In this document: in pieces, positions 43,657 through 51,997 of the stretch
How the letters are laid out: each line of letters opens with the position of its first letter
How positions within the stretch are numbered: the first letter of the stretch is position 1
From: Schaedlerella glycyrrhizinilytica_A
GTDB lineage: Bacteria; Bacillota; Clostridia; Lachnospirales; Lachnospiraceae
Strand: one strand, 5' to 3'
Assembly (NCBI RefSeq): GCF_042852765.1
Contig: NZ_AP031414.1
Length of the DNA stretch: 64,000 nucleotides
Notes under the pieces: model-generated
Database searches by the model: none
The model's input: the letters and a program-made list of their open reading frames with translations, nothing else
What the model was told of the DNA's origin: nothing
Made by a program: the position numbers and the translations under genes

Positions 43657-43717
43657 TTAATCATTTTCTTCTCCTAATGGAACTTCCCCGTTTCCCTTAA
43701 TTAAAGATATTGTTGGG
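43657..43717 (-). pseudogene. C-terminal fragment of the helix-turn-helix gene split by the nested element
   Basis: In frame it reads ...P-TISLIKGNGEVPLGEEND-stop (TAA 43657-43659). Joined to the N-terminal part at 57217-57510 through the shared TGGG (43714-43717 / 57217-57220) it restores one 116-residue frame. Confidence 0.75.
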
Positions 43718-43731
43718 TAAAAAAAGAAAGG

Positions 43732-45354
43732 TCAGTCGATTTTGCCGATGAAGCGGTAGTAGATTTCTACTTCCTGCTCACGGCTTCCATCCTCGCCCTT
43801 GACAGCTTCGTGGACGGTTATTTTTTCAATTAGAGTGTTCAGAAGTTCGGCGGTCAGCTCCACAGGGTTGACATACTGTTTCATTAGGGCAATCCACTTT
43901 TCAGCATCCGCTGCGGTCTGTACGGCGGCTTCCATCATTTCGTGAAGCTGTCTTATTTTTGTTTCAAGCTCCTTTTGCTCGTTCTGGTACTTCTCGGACA
44001 GCATATTGAAGTTATACTCGGTTATGCGTCCGGCAGACCAGTCCTCATACATTTTAGCAAACAGCCCGTCAACCTCGGCTTTACGCTTCTCTGCCTTTTT
44101 CAGCTCCGCAGCCTGCTTTTTCTTCGCAGAGTTCCTTTCCCTGTCGCTGACATTGAGCAGCCGTTTCAGCAGCTTGTCCTCATCTTTCTGTGCCAGCATA
44201 GACCAGTATTGCAGTCTTGCAAGCACATAGGCATACAGTACATCATAGCGGATATAGTGCATGGAACACTGGCGTAATCCCTGTCCGTTCTTGCTGCAAT
44301 GGTAGTACCCGTATGGGTTTTTGTTCTGCTTGTTTTCCCCATAGGCTAAAGACCATCCGCAGTCTGCACATTTTATCAATCCTGCGAAAATCTGTGTCGT
44401 ACCGTTTCTGCGTTTCCTGCGTCTGCTTGCAATCAGCTCTTGAACTTTTTGGAACACTTCTTCGGAAATGATGGCTTCGTGGGTATTTTCCACACGATAC
44501 CATTCTTCCTGCGGCTTCCGCACCTTTTTCTTGTTCTTGAATGAAATGTTGCTCTGCTTGTTGTGAACGCTGTGACCGATGTAGGTTTCCTCTTTCAAAA
44601 TGCTCTTGACCTGTGCAATCGTCCACGCATAGGCTTTTTCTGCGGGCGCACCGGCGTAGATATTGGCGAAAGTCCCGTATCTTTCATAGTTCAGCCAGCC
44701 GGGGGTAGGTACTTTTTCCTCCACCAGAATCCGTGTAATGCTGGCGGCTCCACGCCCGTGTACAGCAAGGTCAAAAATCTTCTCTACAATCCAGCGTGTT
44801 TCCGGGTCGATCAGAAGATGACCTTTTTTGTCCGGGTCTTTTACATAGCCCAGCGGTGCATAGGCTCCATAGTGTGCGCCATTGGCAAATCTTGTGTGCA
44901 TGGCAGCCTTGACCTTTTTGCTGGTCTGTCGGGCGTGCATTTCATTCAGGATGTTTAAGAACGGGGCAAGCTCGCTTTCTCCGTTGATGGTGTCCACATT
45001 GTCATTGATGGCAATGTAGCGTACTCCCTTGCTGGGGAAATAGATTTCCGTGTACTGACCGGTCAGGATATAGTTTCTTCCCAGACGGGATAAGTCCTTT
45101 GTGACAACGCAGTTGATTTTCCCGTCTTCGATGTCATCAATCATCCTTTGGAAACTTGGACGCTCGAAATTTGTCCCACTCCATCCGTCGTCAATGTACT
45201 CGTCTACAACGGTCAGCCCATGCTCTGCGGCATACTGTCTAAGCATCATGCGCTGGGTCTGGATACTGCCGCTTTCCCCCTGTAATTCATCGTCACGGCT
45301 CAATCTCAAATATAGTGCAGTGTTATAAATCGTTGTATTGTATGGTTGTTTCAC
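43732..45354 (-). CDS. Large serine recombinase (TnpX/TndX type)
   Basis: 540 residues from GTG 45354 (VKQPYNTTIYN), with GGAGGA upstream. Catalytic domain: serine in ALYLRLSRDDE (near 17), CVVTKDLSRLGRN, then the recombinase domain (GYAPLGYVKDPDKKGHLLIDPE), zinc ribbon (FAGLIKCADCGW ... YHCSKNGQ...C) and a C-terminal coiled coil (about 400-500). Moves the nested element; it ends 14 bases from the left boundary, the usual place. Confidence 0.94.
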   Translation of the reverse strand: MKQPYNTTIYNTALYLRLSRDDELQGESGSIQTQRMMLRQYAAEHGLTVVDEYIDDGWSGTNFERPSFQRMIDDIEDGKINCVVTKDLSRLGRNYILTGQYTEIYFPSKGVRYIAINDNVDTINGESELAPFLNILNEMHARQTSKKVKAAMHTRFANGAHYGAYAPLGYVKDPDKKGHLLIDPETRWIVEKIFDLAVHGRGAASITRILVEEKVPTPGWLNYERYGTFANIYAGAPAEKAYAWTIAQVKSILKEETYIGHSVHNKQSNISFKNKKKVRKPQEEWYRVENTHEAIISEEVFQKVQELIASRRRKRRNGTTQIFAGLIKCADCGWSLAYGENKQNKNPYGYYHCSKNGQGLRQCSMHYIRYDVLYAYVLARLQYWSMLAQKDEDKLLKRLLNVSDRERNSAKKKQAAELKKAEKRKAEVDGLFAKMYEDWSAGRITEYNFNMLSEKYQNEQKELETKIRQLHEMMEAAVQTAADAEKWIALMKQYVNPVELTAELLNTLIEKITVHEAVKGEDGSREQEVEIYYRFIGKID

Positions 45355-45384
45355 GGTTAAAAATCCTCCTTCTAAAAGAAACAA

Positions 45385-45432
45385 CCCACGCTTATACAAT
45401 ACTCGCTGGTACAAGTATATCATAAGCGTGGG
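45385..45432 (-). terminator. Hairpin/attenuator before the serine recombinase
   Basis: CCCACGCTTAT (45385-45395) and ATAAGCGTGGG (45422-45432) are perfectly complementary over 11 bases with a 26-base loop; on the minus strand TTGTTTCTTTT follows. It may end the tnpW transcript or attenuate recombinase expression. Confidence 0.55.
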
Positions 45433-45461
45433 CTGATTGACAGTCGTTATTCCGTATTTTT

Positions 45462-45647
45462 TCAGGAAGCGGCGGCAGCGTGCTGGATCACATCTTCCAG
45501 TAGGCTGTCAAGCGGCTTCCCATCCTGTGCGAAATGCTCCGATACCTTGATACGGACTTTCCCCATGACAAAATACTGGGTGCCGTCTTTTTCGGTAAGC
45601 AGGGTGCCGCTGTTTTCGTTATTGCTCTCGTTTTTGTTTTTTGCCAT
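45462..45647 (-). CDS. TnpW-like small transposon protein
   Basis: 61 residues with the pattern of short TnpW-family proteins: a polar start, then YFVMGKVRIKVSEHFAQDGKPLDSLLEDVI. Good GGAGGTAACTG site before the ATG. Function of the family unknown. The 270 bases between it and the VapE gene show no gene, only GGTTGAC-type short repeats (about 45725-45910: TCAACCG/TGTCAACC copies) that could be protein-binding sites. Confidence 0.6.
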   Translation of the reverse strand: MAKNKNESNNENSGTLLTEKDGTQYFVMGKVRIKVSEHFAQDGKPLDSLLEDVIQHAAAAS

Positions 45648-45917
45648 AGGCAGTTACCTCCATAAATGAAATATGCCCGACAAGGGAATGTCAGGCAGGT
45701 GTACAGCCGCAGACTGTCTCCATGTCAACCGAACCGTGTCAACCGGCAGAAAAGACTTTGAAAACAATCCATAGGCGCTCTATGATTACTTTTTACTTTT
45801 TCTTTAATTTCTTGGTTGACATGGTTGACAAAGGGGAGAAATGCCCCAAATATCAGGCTTTTCCCCGTCAACCGGCTGTCAACCGAAGCGTCAACCAAAC
45901 TGTCAACCGGTGGCTTT

Positions 45918-47315
45918 TCAGAATGGCAGTTCCATTTGCCGGGCTTCTTCTTCCGTGATTTCTCGAAAACCGTCCCCCTCCGGCGGAGCTTGGTTGACAC
46001 GCTCCCAGCCTTTTTGAGAACCGTATTTCTTATACCGCTTCGGGCTTTTGTAGGCTACCCAGCCCTGTATGATGCCGCCCGCAATGCCGGTATTCATAAT
46101 CTCGCAGATTGCCCGTGTCTCCCAGTCTGCCGGGGAATTTAAGTTCCCCAGCGCTTCCTCATAAAGCTGCTTGGAACATACCCTGTCGCCGGTGTAGTCC
46201 TCCAAATAGGCGTAGATCATGCCGGCCTGTGTGTCTTCCTGCATAAAGTCCTGCTGGTGGGCGTTCAGGTATCGGTTCATTTCCATGCTGAATGACAGCT
46301 TATACTTCCCACTGCGATAAACCGTCATGGCTTCCGCCCACATCTGTTCGATATACGCCCTCGCCGCCGCTTCATCGTCCAGTATGTGAACCTCCGCCCG
46401 TTCCGGGTACACCGTCACGGGGAGAAAGCGCCGGTTGCCGGTGCGGTCACGGGGCAAAAAGTCCTGCCGGTTGGTCGTCCCTCCAAATACACATTGCCGC
46501 AGCCGGTCTGCCGGATGTGTCTCATACGGCACTTTGTAGGTTTCTTTCTGGCGGCTTAAGAATGACTTGATTTCCTCAATACTCTTGGCGTTGGCTGTGG
46601 CAATCATCTCCGACATCTCGATAATCCAATGCCCTTGCAGCTTGCGGTACACATTTTCATCGTCCAGCTTTTTCAAATCGTCTGAAAACCATTCGTCCCT
46701 GCCTGCCAGCAGCCGGAAAAAGGTAGATTTCCCGGCTCCCTGACCACCAACCAGACAGAGCATGACCTCAAACTTGCTCCCCGGTCTGAATACCCGCCGG
46801 ATGGCTCCCATCAGGAACAGTTTCAAGGCTTCATAGGTGTATTCGTCCGTATCGGCTCCCAGAAAGTGATGCAGGGCGTAACGGATGCGCTCTGTGCCGT
46901 CCCATTGCAGGCTGTCCAGGTAATCCCTGACCGGATGGTAGCGGTTTTCATTGGCAACAATCTTGATGGCGCTCTGCACCTTTTTCTCGCTGGTAAGCCC
47001 GTAGTTTTCTTCCAGATACAAAAGCAGGTAGTTCATGTCCATGTCGGTCAGCGTGGTACTGGTGCGCTCCCAGCCCAGCGGCTTCACAATGTCAATCTGC
47101 TCCGTCAAAAGGTTCAGGCGCAGCGCCCCGCGAAACAGAGGGTCACGCTGGAACACCGTCAGGCAGTTTCGGATGCTGTTCTTCACGCCGCCTTTCTGCG
47201 TCCCCTCTAATGTTTCCCGGATTTCTGCTGGTGTTTGCGCCGGTTCCATTGTGTCCATCGTCCTTTTGACCGCTTCCTGCGTTTCCGGCGGCAAGCTCTG
47301 AAATTCGCTGTTCAA
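45918..47315 (-). CDS. VapE-type superfamily 3 helicase/primase-helicase
   Basis: 465 residues. Walker A GGQGAGKST near 188-196, HWIIEMSEM (Walker B), FGGTTNRQDFLPRDRTGNRRFLPV sensor region, all typical of virulence-associated-E proteins of phages and mobile elements. Probably a replication helicase for the circular form. Its first 173 bases overlap the CHC2 gene in another frame. The 3' end is followed by short repeats (see TnpW entry). Confidence 0.88.
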   Translation of the reverse strand: MNSEFQSLPPETQEAVKRTMDTMEPAQTPAEIRETLEGTQKGGVKNSIRNCLTVFQRDPLFRGALRLNLLTEQIDIVKPLGWERTSTTLTDMDMNYLLLYLEENYGLTSEKKVQSAIKIVANENRYHPVRDYLDSLQWDGTERIRYALHHFLGADTDEYTYEALKLFLMGAIRRVFRPGSKFEVMLCLVGGQGAGKSTFFRLLAGRDEWFSDDLKKLDDENVYRKLQGHWIIEMSEMIATANAKSIEEIKSFLSRQKETYKVPYETHPADRLRQCVFGGTTNRQDFLPRDRTGNRRFLPVTVYPERAEVHILDDEAAARAYIEQMWAEAMTVYRSGKYKLSFSMEMNRYLNAHQQDFMQEDTQAGMIYAYLEDYTGDRVCSKQLYEEALGNLNSPADWETRAICEIMNTGIAGGIIQGWVAYKSPKRYKKYGSQKGWERVNQAPPEGDGFREITEEEARQMELPF

Positions 47316-47883
47316 GCCGCAGCACCTCCTTTCCCTGTGCGGCGATCAATGCCGCTTTTTCTTCTATTTCTCCGTATAACAAAATATCCAAAAGGTATTC
47401 TGTGTAGCTTATCCTCTGCAACGCTTCCACAAAAAGAGGATGCCAGATGGCATCCTGCGGCTGTGGGGCGTATGCTGTTTTCCAATGCTCCAGCAGGCGC
47501 AGATAATCGCATAGCACCCGGAAACAATACCGTTCCGTTTCCTGAAATCTCTGCTCCGCTGATTTTTGTCGGGGCTGTGACCTGTTGTGACGCTTCCTAT
47601 CTGGCGGCGCATTGCCGGATTTCTCATAGGAAACGCCGAAGTCCTCCGCAAGCCTGACCGCAGCTTCCCGTTTCCCCAATCCATGCAGCAAAGCGGCAAA
47701 GTCGATCACATCCCCGGAAGCCCCGCAGCCGAAGCAGTAAAAGCGGCTGTCCACTTTCATGCTGGGCGTGCGGTCATTGTGGAATGGACAGCAGACCATT
47801 CCGTTCCTCCCCACCCGGATTCCATAGAATGAAGCAGCCTGCCGGGTGGTAACAGACTGTTTCACCGCTTCAAATACATTCAA
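47143..47883 (-). CDS. CHC2 zinc-finger (DnaG-like primase) protein
   Basis: 246 residues. N-terminal CHC2 zinc-binding domain: VCCPFHNDRTPSMKV then FYCFGCGASGDVIDFAALLHG, as in DnaG. No TOPRIM domain follows; the rest is helical and the last 57 codons overlap the VapE gene. Likely acts with VapE in initiating replication of the nested element. Confidence 0.85.
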   Translation of the reverse strand: MNVFEAVKQSVTTRQAASFYGIRVGRNGMVCCPFHNDRTPSMKVDSRFYCFGCGASGDVIDFAALLHGLGKREAAVRLAEDFGVSYEKSGNAPPDRKRHNRSQPRQKSAEQRFQETERYCFRVLCDYLRLLEHWKTAYAPQPQDAIWHPLFVEALQRISYTEYLLDILLYGEIEEKAALIAAQGKEVLRLEQRISELAAGNAGSGQKDDGHNGTGANTSRNPGNIRGDAERRREEQHPKLPDGVPA

Positions 47884-47930
47884 ATACTCCCTCCATAAAA
47901 ATACCGGTAGCGGTAAAGCTGCCGGTTATA

Positions 47931-49403
47931 TCATAGCTCCATCTCATGGTTCTTTCTCTGTACTTCCTGTGGCTGCTCCCTCCGGCGCAGTGCGGTATCT
48001 ACGGCGTTCTGCACCTGCCGCAGCCGTATGACTTCCTCCAGGAGCGGCTTGTGCTGCGGAGACAGTTCGGCATACTCTGTTTTTAACTGTGCGTATTCCT
48101 GTTTCCATGCTTTCATGGCAATGGGTTTTCCGTCCAGTTTTTCTTTCAAAATACGGCGGGCGGCATAAAACAGCCGTAACTCCGCATCGTGGGATGTTTC
48201 AAATTTCTCCCTCTGTTTCTTAAACTTGATATTGTTCAATTCCGTATGAACAGGTTTTAGCCGCTGGTAATTCTCGCCATCCCGTATCAATTCCTGCAAT
48301 TCCTTTATCCGGGCAGATTTCTTTTTCATGGAGCCGCTTAATGCTTCAAATTCTTCACTGACAGAGGAAAGACGCTCCTGCAAATCCTCTAATGTGAGCA
48401 GCTTGTTTTCCGTCAGATAATTGACGGCTTCGGCAAACTGCTTTAAGTTTCCGGTTCTGGCTTTATTGCTCCATGCTCCTGCGTTGCGCTGGTTGTAATA
48501 AGTAATTAACAGGTCGGCAAGGCTCGGTGTCTGGGGTTTGGAAAGTTCTTCTTTTACCTCTGCCATCCAGACAAACAGGGCTTTGATCTTCTTCCTCACA
48601 TCCTGCATGAGCCGGTTGGTGGCTTTAATCCAGCGGTTCAGTTCCCCTTTCTCGGTGCGGATGCCCTTTGCTTCCATCTGCCGGACATTAGCTCCCTCGT
48701 GGACAGTAGGTATCAGGTCAAGCCCCTGCCGCACATAGGAACGGTGGTCGATACGTACATCCAGCCCTTTTTCCTCAAATTTTGTATTAACGGCAGCCGC
48801 CCACTGCTCCCGCCAGTGTTCCAGCGTTTCCGGTTCATGCCAGTCTGTTGTATGGACAGCGTTAAACATATAATCGCCGTTTTTATCCCGGATTCGGTTT
48901 CCATCTTCATCAAGAAGATATTCCCGACGCTGTTTTTGTCCCCATGTGCCATCCGGGTTCAAAGGGCGCATGGTTGTCATCACATGAAAATGCGGGTTAG
49001 GGATGCCGCCGTCCTCTTTCTCCGGGCTGTGAAAAGCAAGGTCGGCAATCATGCCTTTTGTCACAAACTGCTCCTGTACGAACTTCCTCGCCAGCTCCAT
49101 GTTTTCTTCCAGCGTCAATTCATTCTGCATGGCAATATCAAAGGAATAGGCAAGCTGTGCTTTTGGATGTTTCTCGCAGTTCTCCACAGCATTCCAGAGG
49201 GTCGCCCGGTCAAGATATATTTCCGGCGCATGGGGCGGCAGCATGATTTCCGAAGCGATCACGCCGCCCTTTTTGGTGTAGTCGCTGACTTCTCCATAGT
49301 AGCTGCTGTAAAGACGCTCCCCGGCTCGATAGGCTGCGCTGGCAATGGCGCTCTGACCGGCGCTGCGCTTGATCTGTGCGATTGAAAAATGATAAAGTGC
49401 TAT
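47931..49403 (-). CDS. MobA/MobL (MOBQ) relaxase with unusual start
   Basis: The frame encodes the full MOBQ relaxase only if it begins at the ATA codon 49403: residues 2-30 read ALYHFSIAQIKRSAGQ...SAAYRAGE, with catalytic Y25. No ATG, GTG or TTG occurs between the upstream TGA (49410-49412) and GTG 49262 (codon 48); starting there would lose the active tyrosine. The metal motif PHFHVMTTMRP is downstream. The ATA is 2 bases after the DUF3847 TAA (TAAGGATA), the place where an ATG would be expected. Either a rare start or an ATG-to-ATA mutation. 490 residues if ATA is used. Confidence 0.8.
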   Translation of the reverse strand: MALYHFSIAQIKRSAGQSAIASAAYRAGERLYSSYYGEVSDYTKKGGVIASEIMLPPHAPEIYLDRATLWNAVENCEKHPKAQLAYSFDIAMQNELTLEENMELARKFVQEQFVTKGMIADLAFHSPEKEDGGIPNPHFHVMTTMRPLNPDGTWGQKQRREYLLDEDGNRIRDKNGDYMFNAVHTTDWHEPETLEHWREQWAAAVNTKFEEKGLDVRIDHRSYVRQGLDLIPTVHEGANVRQMEAKGIRTEKGELNRWIKATNRLMQDVRKKIKALFVWMAEVKEELSKPQTPSLADLLITYYNQRNAGAWSNKARTGNLKQFAEAVNYLTENKLLTLEDLQERLSSVSEEFEALSGSMKKKSARIKELQELIRDGENYQRLKPVHTELNNIKFKKQREKFETSHDAELRLFYAARRILKEKLDGKPIAMKAWKQEYAQLKTEYAELSPQHKPLLEEVIRLRQVQNAVDTALRRREQPQEVQRKNHEMEL

Positions 49404-49405
49404 CC

Positions 49406-49723
49406 TTAGTCACCGCCTTTCTCCTGCCCGGAAATACGGGCGTGGTTCTCTGTGGCAGACCGGATGAAATGCTCCGCCTGCGGCAGATTCAAAATGCTTT
49501 CCATGAGGGAATAAAATTCCGTTTCGGTCAGCTCCTTTGTCTGTGGCGCAATGCTCTCAACGGCTGCCCCACGGGTAATCAGCCGGTGCGTCCTCTGTTT
49601 CCGGGAACCGCTTTCCAGATACGCCTGCCGGTTTTTCAAACGCTGCATTTTCCGTTTTTCCCGTTCCAGCAGGACAGTTGTTTTTTCATATTCCTGCTTC
49701 AACTGTTCCAAAGATTTTTCCAT
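49406..49723 (-). CDS. DUF3847 mobilisation-associated protein
   Basis: 105 residues from ATG 49723 (MEKSLEQLKQEYEKTT), site AAAGGATG. N-terminal coiled coil (LKQEYEKTTVLLEREKRKMQRLKNRQAYL), then RKQRTHRLITRGAAVESI and ETEFYSLMESIL, as in the DUF3847 proteins that precede MobA/MobL genes. MobC-like role plausible. Ends 2 bases before the relaxase. Confidence 0.82.
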   Translation of the reverse strand: MEKSLEQLKQEYEKTTVLLEREKRKMQRLKNRQAYLESGSRKQRTHRLITRGAAVESIAPQTKELTETEFYSLMESILNLPQAEHFIRSATENHARISGQEKGGD

Positions 49724-49966
49724 GTTCTCACATCCTTTGCTTATAAGATAAAGAAAGACCATCCGCAGACAGTCTGTGTGTCAGTGCTTCTATAAAACCC
49801 GATGAAAAGGGAAAACCGCAGAGCGGATTTCTCTTTTCGGCGGGTACACAGGGGATAGCCGCTTTAGCGGTGCAAGGGGGTGTAGCCACCTTGTCGGAGC
49901 GAAGCGAACGCAGCCCTCGGATTGCTGATTTTATCAGCGACAGAGGTAAGCTCCGCAGGACGCACG

Positions 49967-50004
49967 ATACATGGTCTTTAGACTATGTATAGAAGTGCGC
50001 CCTT
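49967..50004. other. oriT of the nested element (IncQ/MOBQ type)
   Basis: Inverted repeat ATACATGGTCT (49967-49977) / AGACTATGTAT (49980-49990), 10 of 11 pairs, followed by AGAAGTGCGCCCTTAG. The TGCGCCCT core matches nick regions of MOBQ/IncQ relaxases. Located upstream of the DUF3847-relaxase genes. Confidence 0.72.
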
Positions 50005-50009
50005 AGTTC

Positions 50010-50213
50010 CTAAGGGATTTTGCCGTTTCCGGCAGTCTTGTCCTTTTTCTTGGAACGCTTGGAAAGATACTTCGGGCAGTCAACCACAACCGCCCGGAAG
50101 CTCTGTTTACATTCGTGCTGGCATTTCCGGCACAGTTCGTTGTAAGTGATACGGCTGCGGTCATTTAAGAAGAAAGACCATTCCAACCGCCGCTTGTTAC
50201 TCATTCTTGCCAT
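50010..50213 (-). CDS. Small Cys-containing mobile-element protein
   Basis: 67 residues, basic, with CRKCQHECKQ in the middle and a Lys-rich end (KYLSKRSKKKDKT). No named family recalled, but its place between oriT and a helix-turn-helix gene is common in such elements. GGAGCCGG site before the ATG. Confidence 0.55.
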   Translation of the reverse strand: MARMSNKRRLEWSFFLNDRSRITYNELCRKCQHECKQSFRAVVVDCPKYLSKRSKKKDKTAGNGKIP

Positions 50214-50360
50214 AACCGGCTCCTTTCTCCGTTTCTATCTGATGTACGCAGATAGGCTGTTTTGATGTAGCGTCTCGGTATCATTTTTAAGTTTTTTTCC
50301 CTCTGTATGCCCCTTTGGAAAGTGCGGCAGTATTGCAAGTCAGGGAATGATACCTCACGC

Positions 50361-50585
50361 TTATTTGTCGCTTCCCGGTACGGTTTCGGAGCCTTTTGCC
50401 ATCCATTCAAAGAAAGCAATTTTGCTGACCTTGATAAGTCTGCCCCTGCGGAACGCTGGAAAGCCGGGTGTGTGTACCAGCTCATAGGCGCTCGCTCTTG
50501 AAATTCCCATAATCCGCTGAATGTCCGCCACATCCAGAACCAGCGGTAAATCCTCGTAGCTGTTCAATCTCTTTTTATCGTTCAT
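50361..50585 (-). CDS. Excisionase-type helix-turn-helix protein
   Basis: 74 residues from ATG 50585, site GGGAGGAACAG. MerR-like helix-turn-helix: LVLDVADIQRIMGISRASAYELVHTPGFPAFRRGRLIKVSKIAFFEWM. Could act as recombination directionality factor for the nested element or as a regulator. Confidence 0.8.
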   Translation of the reverse strand: MNDKKRLNSYEDLPLVLDVADIQRIMGISRASAYELVHTPGFPAFRRGRLIKVSKIAFFEWMAKGSETVPGSDK

Positions 50586-50800
50586 TCTGTTCCTCCCATA
50601 AATCAAATAGGTTAAAATGCTTCCTGTTGCCGTTCTCCCCAAAAGCCGTTTTCCTGCCCCATTCCTGCGGTGTTTCCCTGCATTGGTGCGCCGAATGCGT
50701 CACTTCTCCTGCCGGTCATATCCCTTTTGGACGGTCATTCACTTGTCAAGGTACTGTGCGGTACGAAATTACCAACCGCAATCATCATAGCGTACTATCC

Positions 50801-50829
50801 TTGACAAAACAATGATTCTGCGATACCAT
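50801..50829 (+). promoter_or_regulatory. Promoter of the DUF6076 gene
   Basis: TTGACA (50801-50806) and TACCAT (50824-50829), 17-base spacer. Because the -10 includes ATG 50828, translation must start later (50888). A second TTGACA lies inverted at about 50736-50741. The rest of the interval 50586-50800 holds no gene I can support. Confidence 0.55.
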
Positions 50830-50887
50830 GAGTGTAACGGATATAACTGAATTATATAATTACCATAAACAAAGGCAGGGGATAGGG

Positions 50888-51928
50888 ATGGAGAATCAGT
50901 TTATACGGCATGAGCCATGTTTTGAGAGGATTTTGTTTGTCCTGACGCTGGACAGGAAGAAAATGAAAGAGCGGATTTTGATTGGGGAAGAACAGCAGAT
51001 CCGCTTCCGTCTGAACGGGAGCCAAAACGCAGAGGTGCTTTGTGATATGACACGCCCACTGGGAACTTTTTTGATAAACTTTGAGCGTGACACGGACAGA
51101 GACTGGAACTTATACGGGCTTTCTCCGCTGCGGCAAGCTCTCCACTCCAACCGATGGAAACAGCCGGAGCTGGAGCAGGCGGCAAGCGAATTTCTTTGGG
51201 AGAAATATCTTAGCAACGACCCTCTGAAAATGTATGTGGCGTTCCGTATCTGGAACAGCTATCTGCTTGCCAGAGAACCCCGTGACCGTAACGCTGCCTG
51301 TGACCGCTTCATGGATAAAATGAGCAGACTGACCGGGGTATTCCAAAACGAAACCATGAGCTTTGACAGGGAGACAGGAAAACCGAAACAATTTCAAGCT
51401 GGCAGCCTTTATTTCAAAGGCGCACCGTCAGAAGATACCCGGCTTGACCTCTGGTTCCCGGACAACCGGCGCACAGAAGAATGTGTGTCTGCCTATGCGT
51501 CCCTCTACCCGTTGATTACCTATTATCTGAACAGGCTGAATGACTGGGGGCTTTGCTTCCGGCAGTGCAAGGTCTGTGGGAAATATTTTCTGGCAAAGAG
51601 CCAGCGGTATGAGTTGTGCAGCGATAAGTGCCGAAAAACACAGGCGCTTCAAAACAAGCGGGAATTTGACGAGAGGGCAAGAGAAAATAACTATGACCTG
51701 CTTTATAAAAATGAATGCCAGAACTGGCGCAACAAAATAAACCGGGTAAAAAATACCGCAGGCTTTCCGGATGACCGTCTGGAAAAAATACAGGCTGCCT
51801 TTTCCGACTTTAAGAAAGAAGCATTGCAGAGAAAAAAGGCTGTAAAAACAGGAACAGCCAGCCCGAAAGAATTTACGGACTGGCTGTATCAGCAGAGTAA
51901 TGTAATTGTGGAACTGACTGAATACTAA
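50888..51928 (+). CDS. DUF6076-type zinc-binding protein
   Basis: 346 residues from ATG 50888 (MENQFIRHEP), chosen since the upstream ATG falls in the promoter; GATAGGG precedes. A probable zinc site is CKVCGKYFLAKSQRYELCSDKC (cysteines near 237-258). Such proteins are frequent passengers on clostridial elements; function unknown. Not part of the divergent mob genes, 69 bases before the response regulator. Confidence 0.65.
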   Translation: MENQFIRHEPCFERILFVLTLDRKKMKERILIGEEQQIRFRLNGSQNAEVLCDMTRPLGTFLINFERDTDRDWNLYGLSPLRQALHSNRWKQPELEQAASEFLWEKYLSNDPLKMYVAFRIWNSYLLAREPRDRNAACDRFMDKMSRLTGVFQNETMSFDRETGKPKQFQAGSLYFKGAPSEDTRLDLWFPDNRRTEECVSAYASLYPLITYYLNRLNDWGLCFRQCKVCGKYFLAKSQRYELCSDKCRKTQALQNKREFDERARENNYDLLYKNECQNWRNKINRVKNTAGFPDDRLEKIQAAFSDFKKEALQRKKAVKTGTASPKEFTDWLYQQSNVIVELTEY

Positions 51929-51952
51929 ATTTTTTTCTCGTTGTGAGGTTTC

Positions 51953-51974
51953 TGTGACATTTTGTTGATACTAT
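51953..51974 (+). promoter_or_regulatory. TGTGACATTT box and -10 before the response regulator
   Basis: Box TGTGACATTT at 51953-51962 and a TACTAT -10 (51969-51974), no good -35. The same box recurs in front of the ABC genes (53721-53779), so this is likely an autoregulated promoter. Confidence 0.55.
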
Positions 51975-51997
51975 AAAAAGAAAAAGGATGTGATACT

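Noticed and set aside
45722..46142. Plus-strand frames beside the VapE gene
   Set aside because: Antisense to VapE or built of TCAACCG short repeats; no start signals.
49210..49413. Open frame starting GTG 49413 on the minus strand
   Set aside because: It is the wrong frame over the relaxase N-terminus; the other frame encodes recognisable MobA/MobL sequence.
50828..50887. Upstream ATG for the DUF6076 protein
   Set aside because: It overlaps the probable -10 hexamer, so it would precede the transcript; 50888 has a ribosome site.
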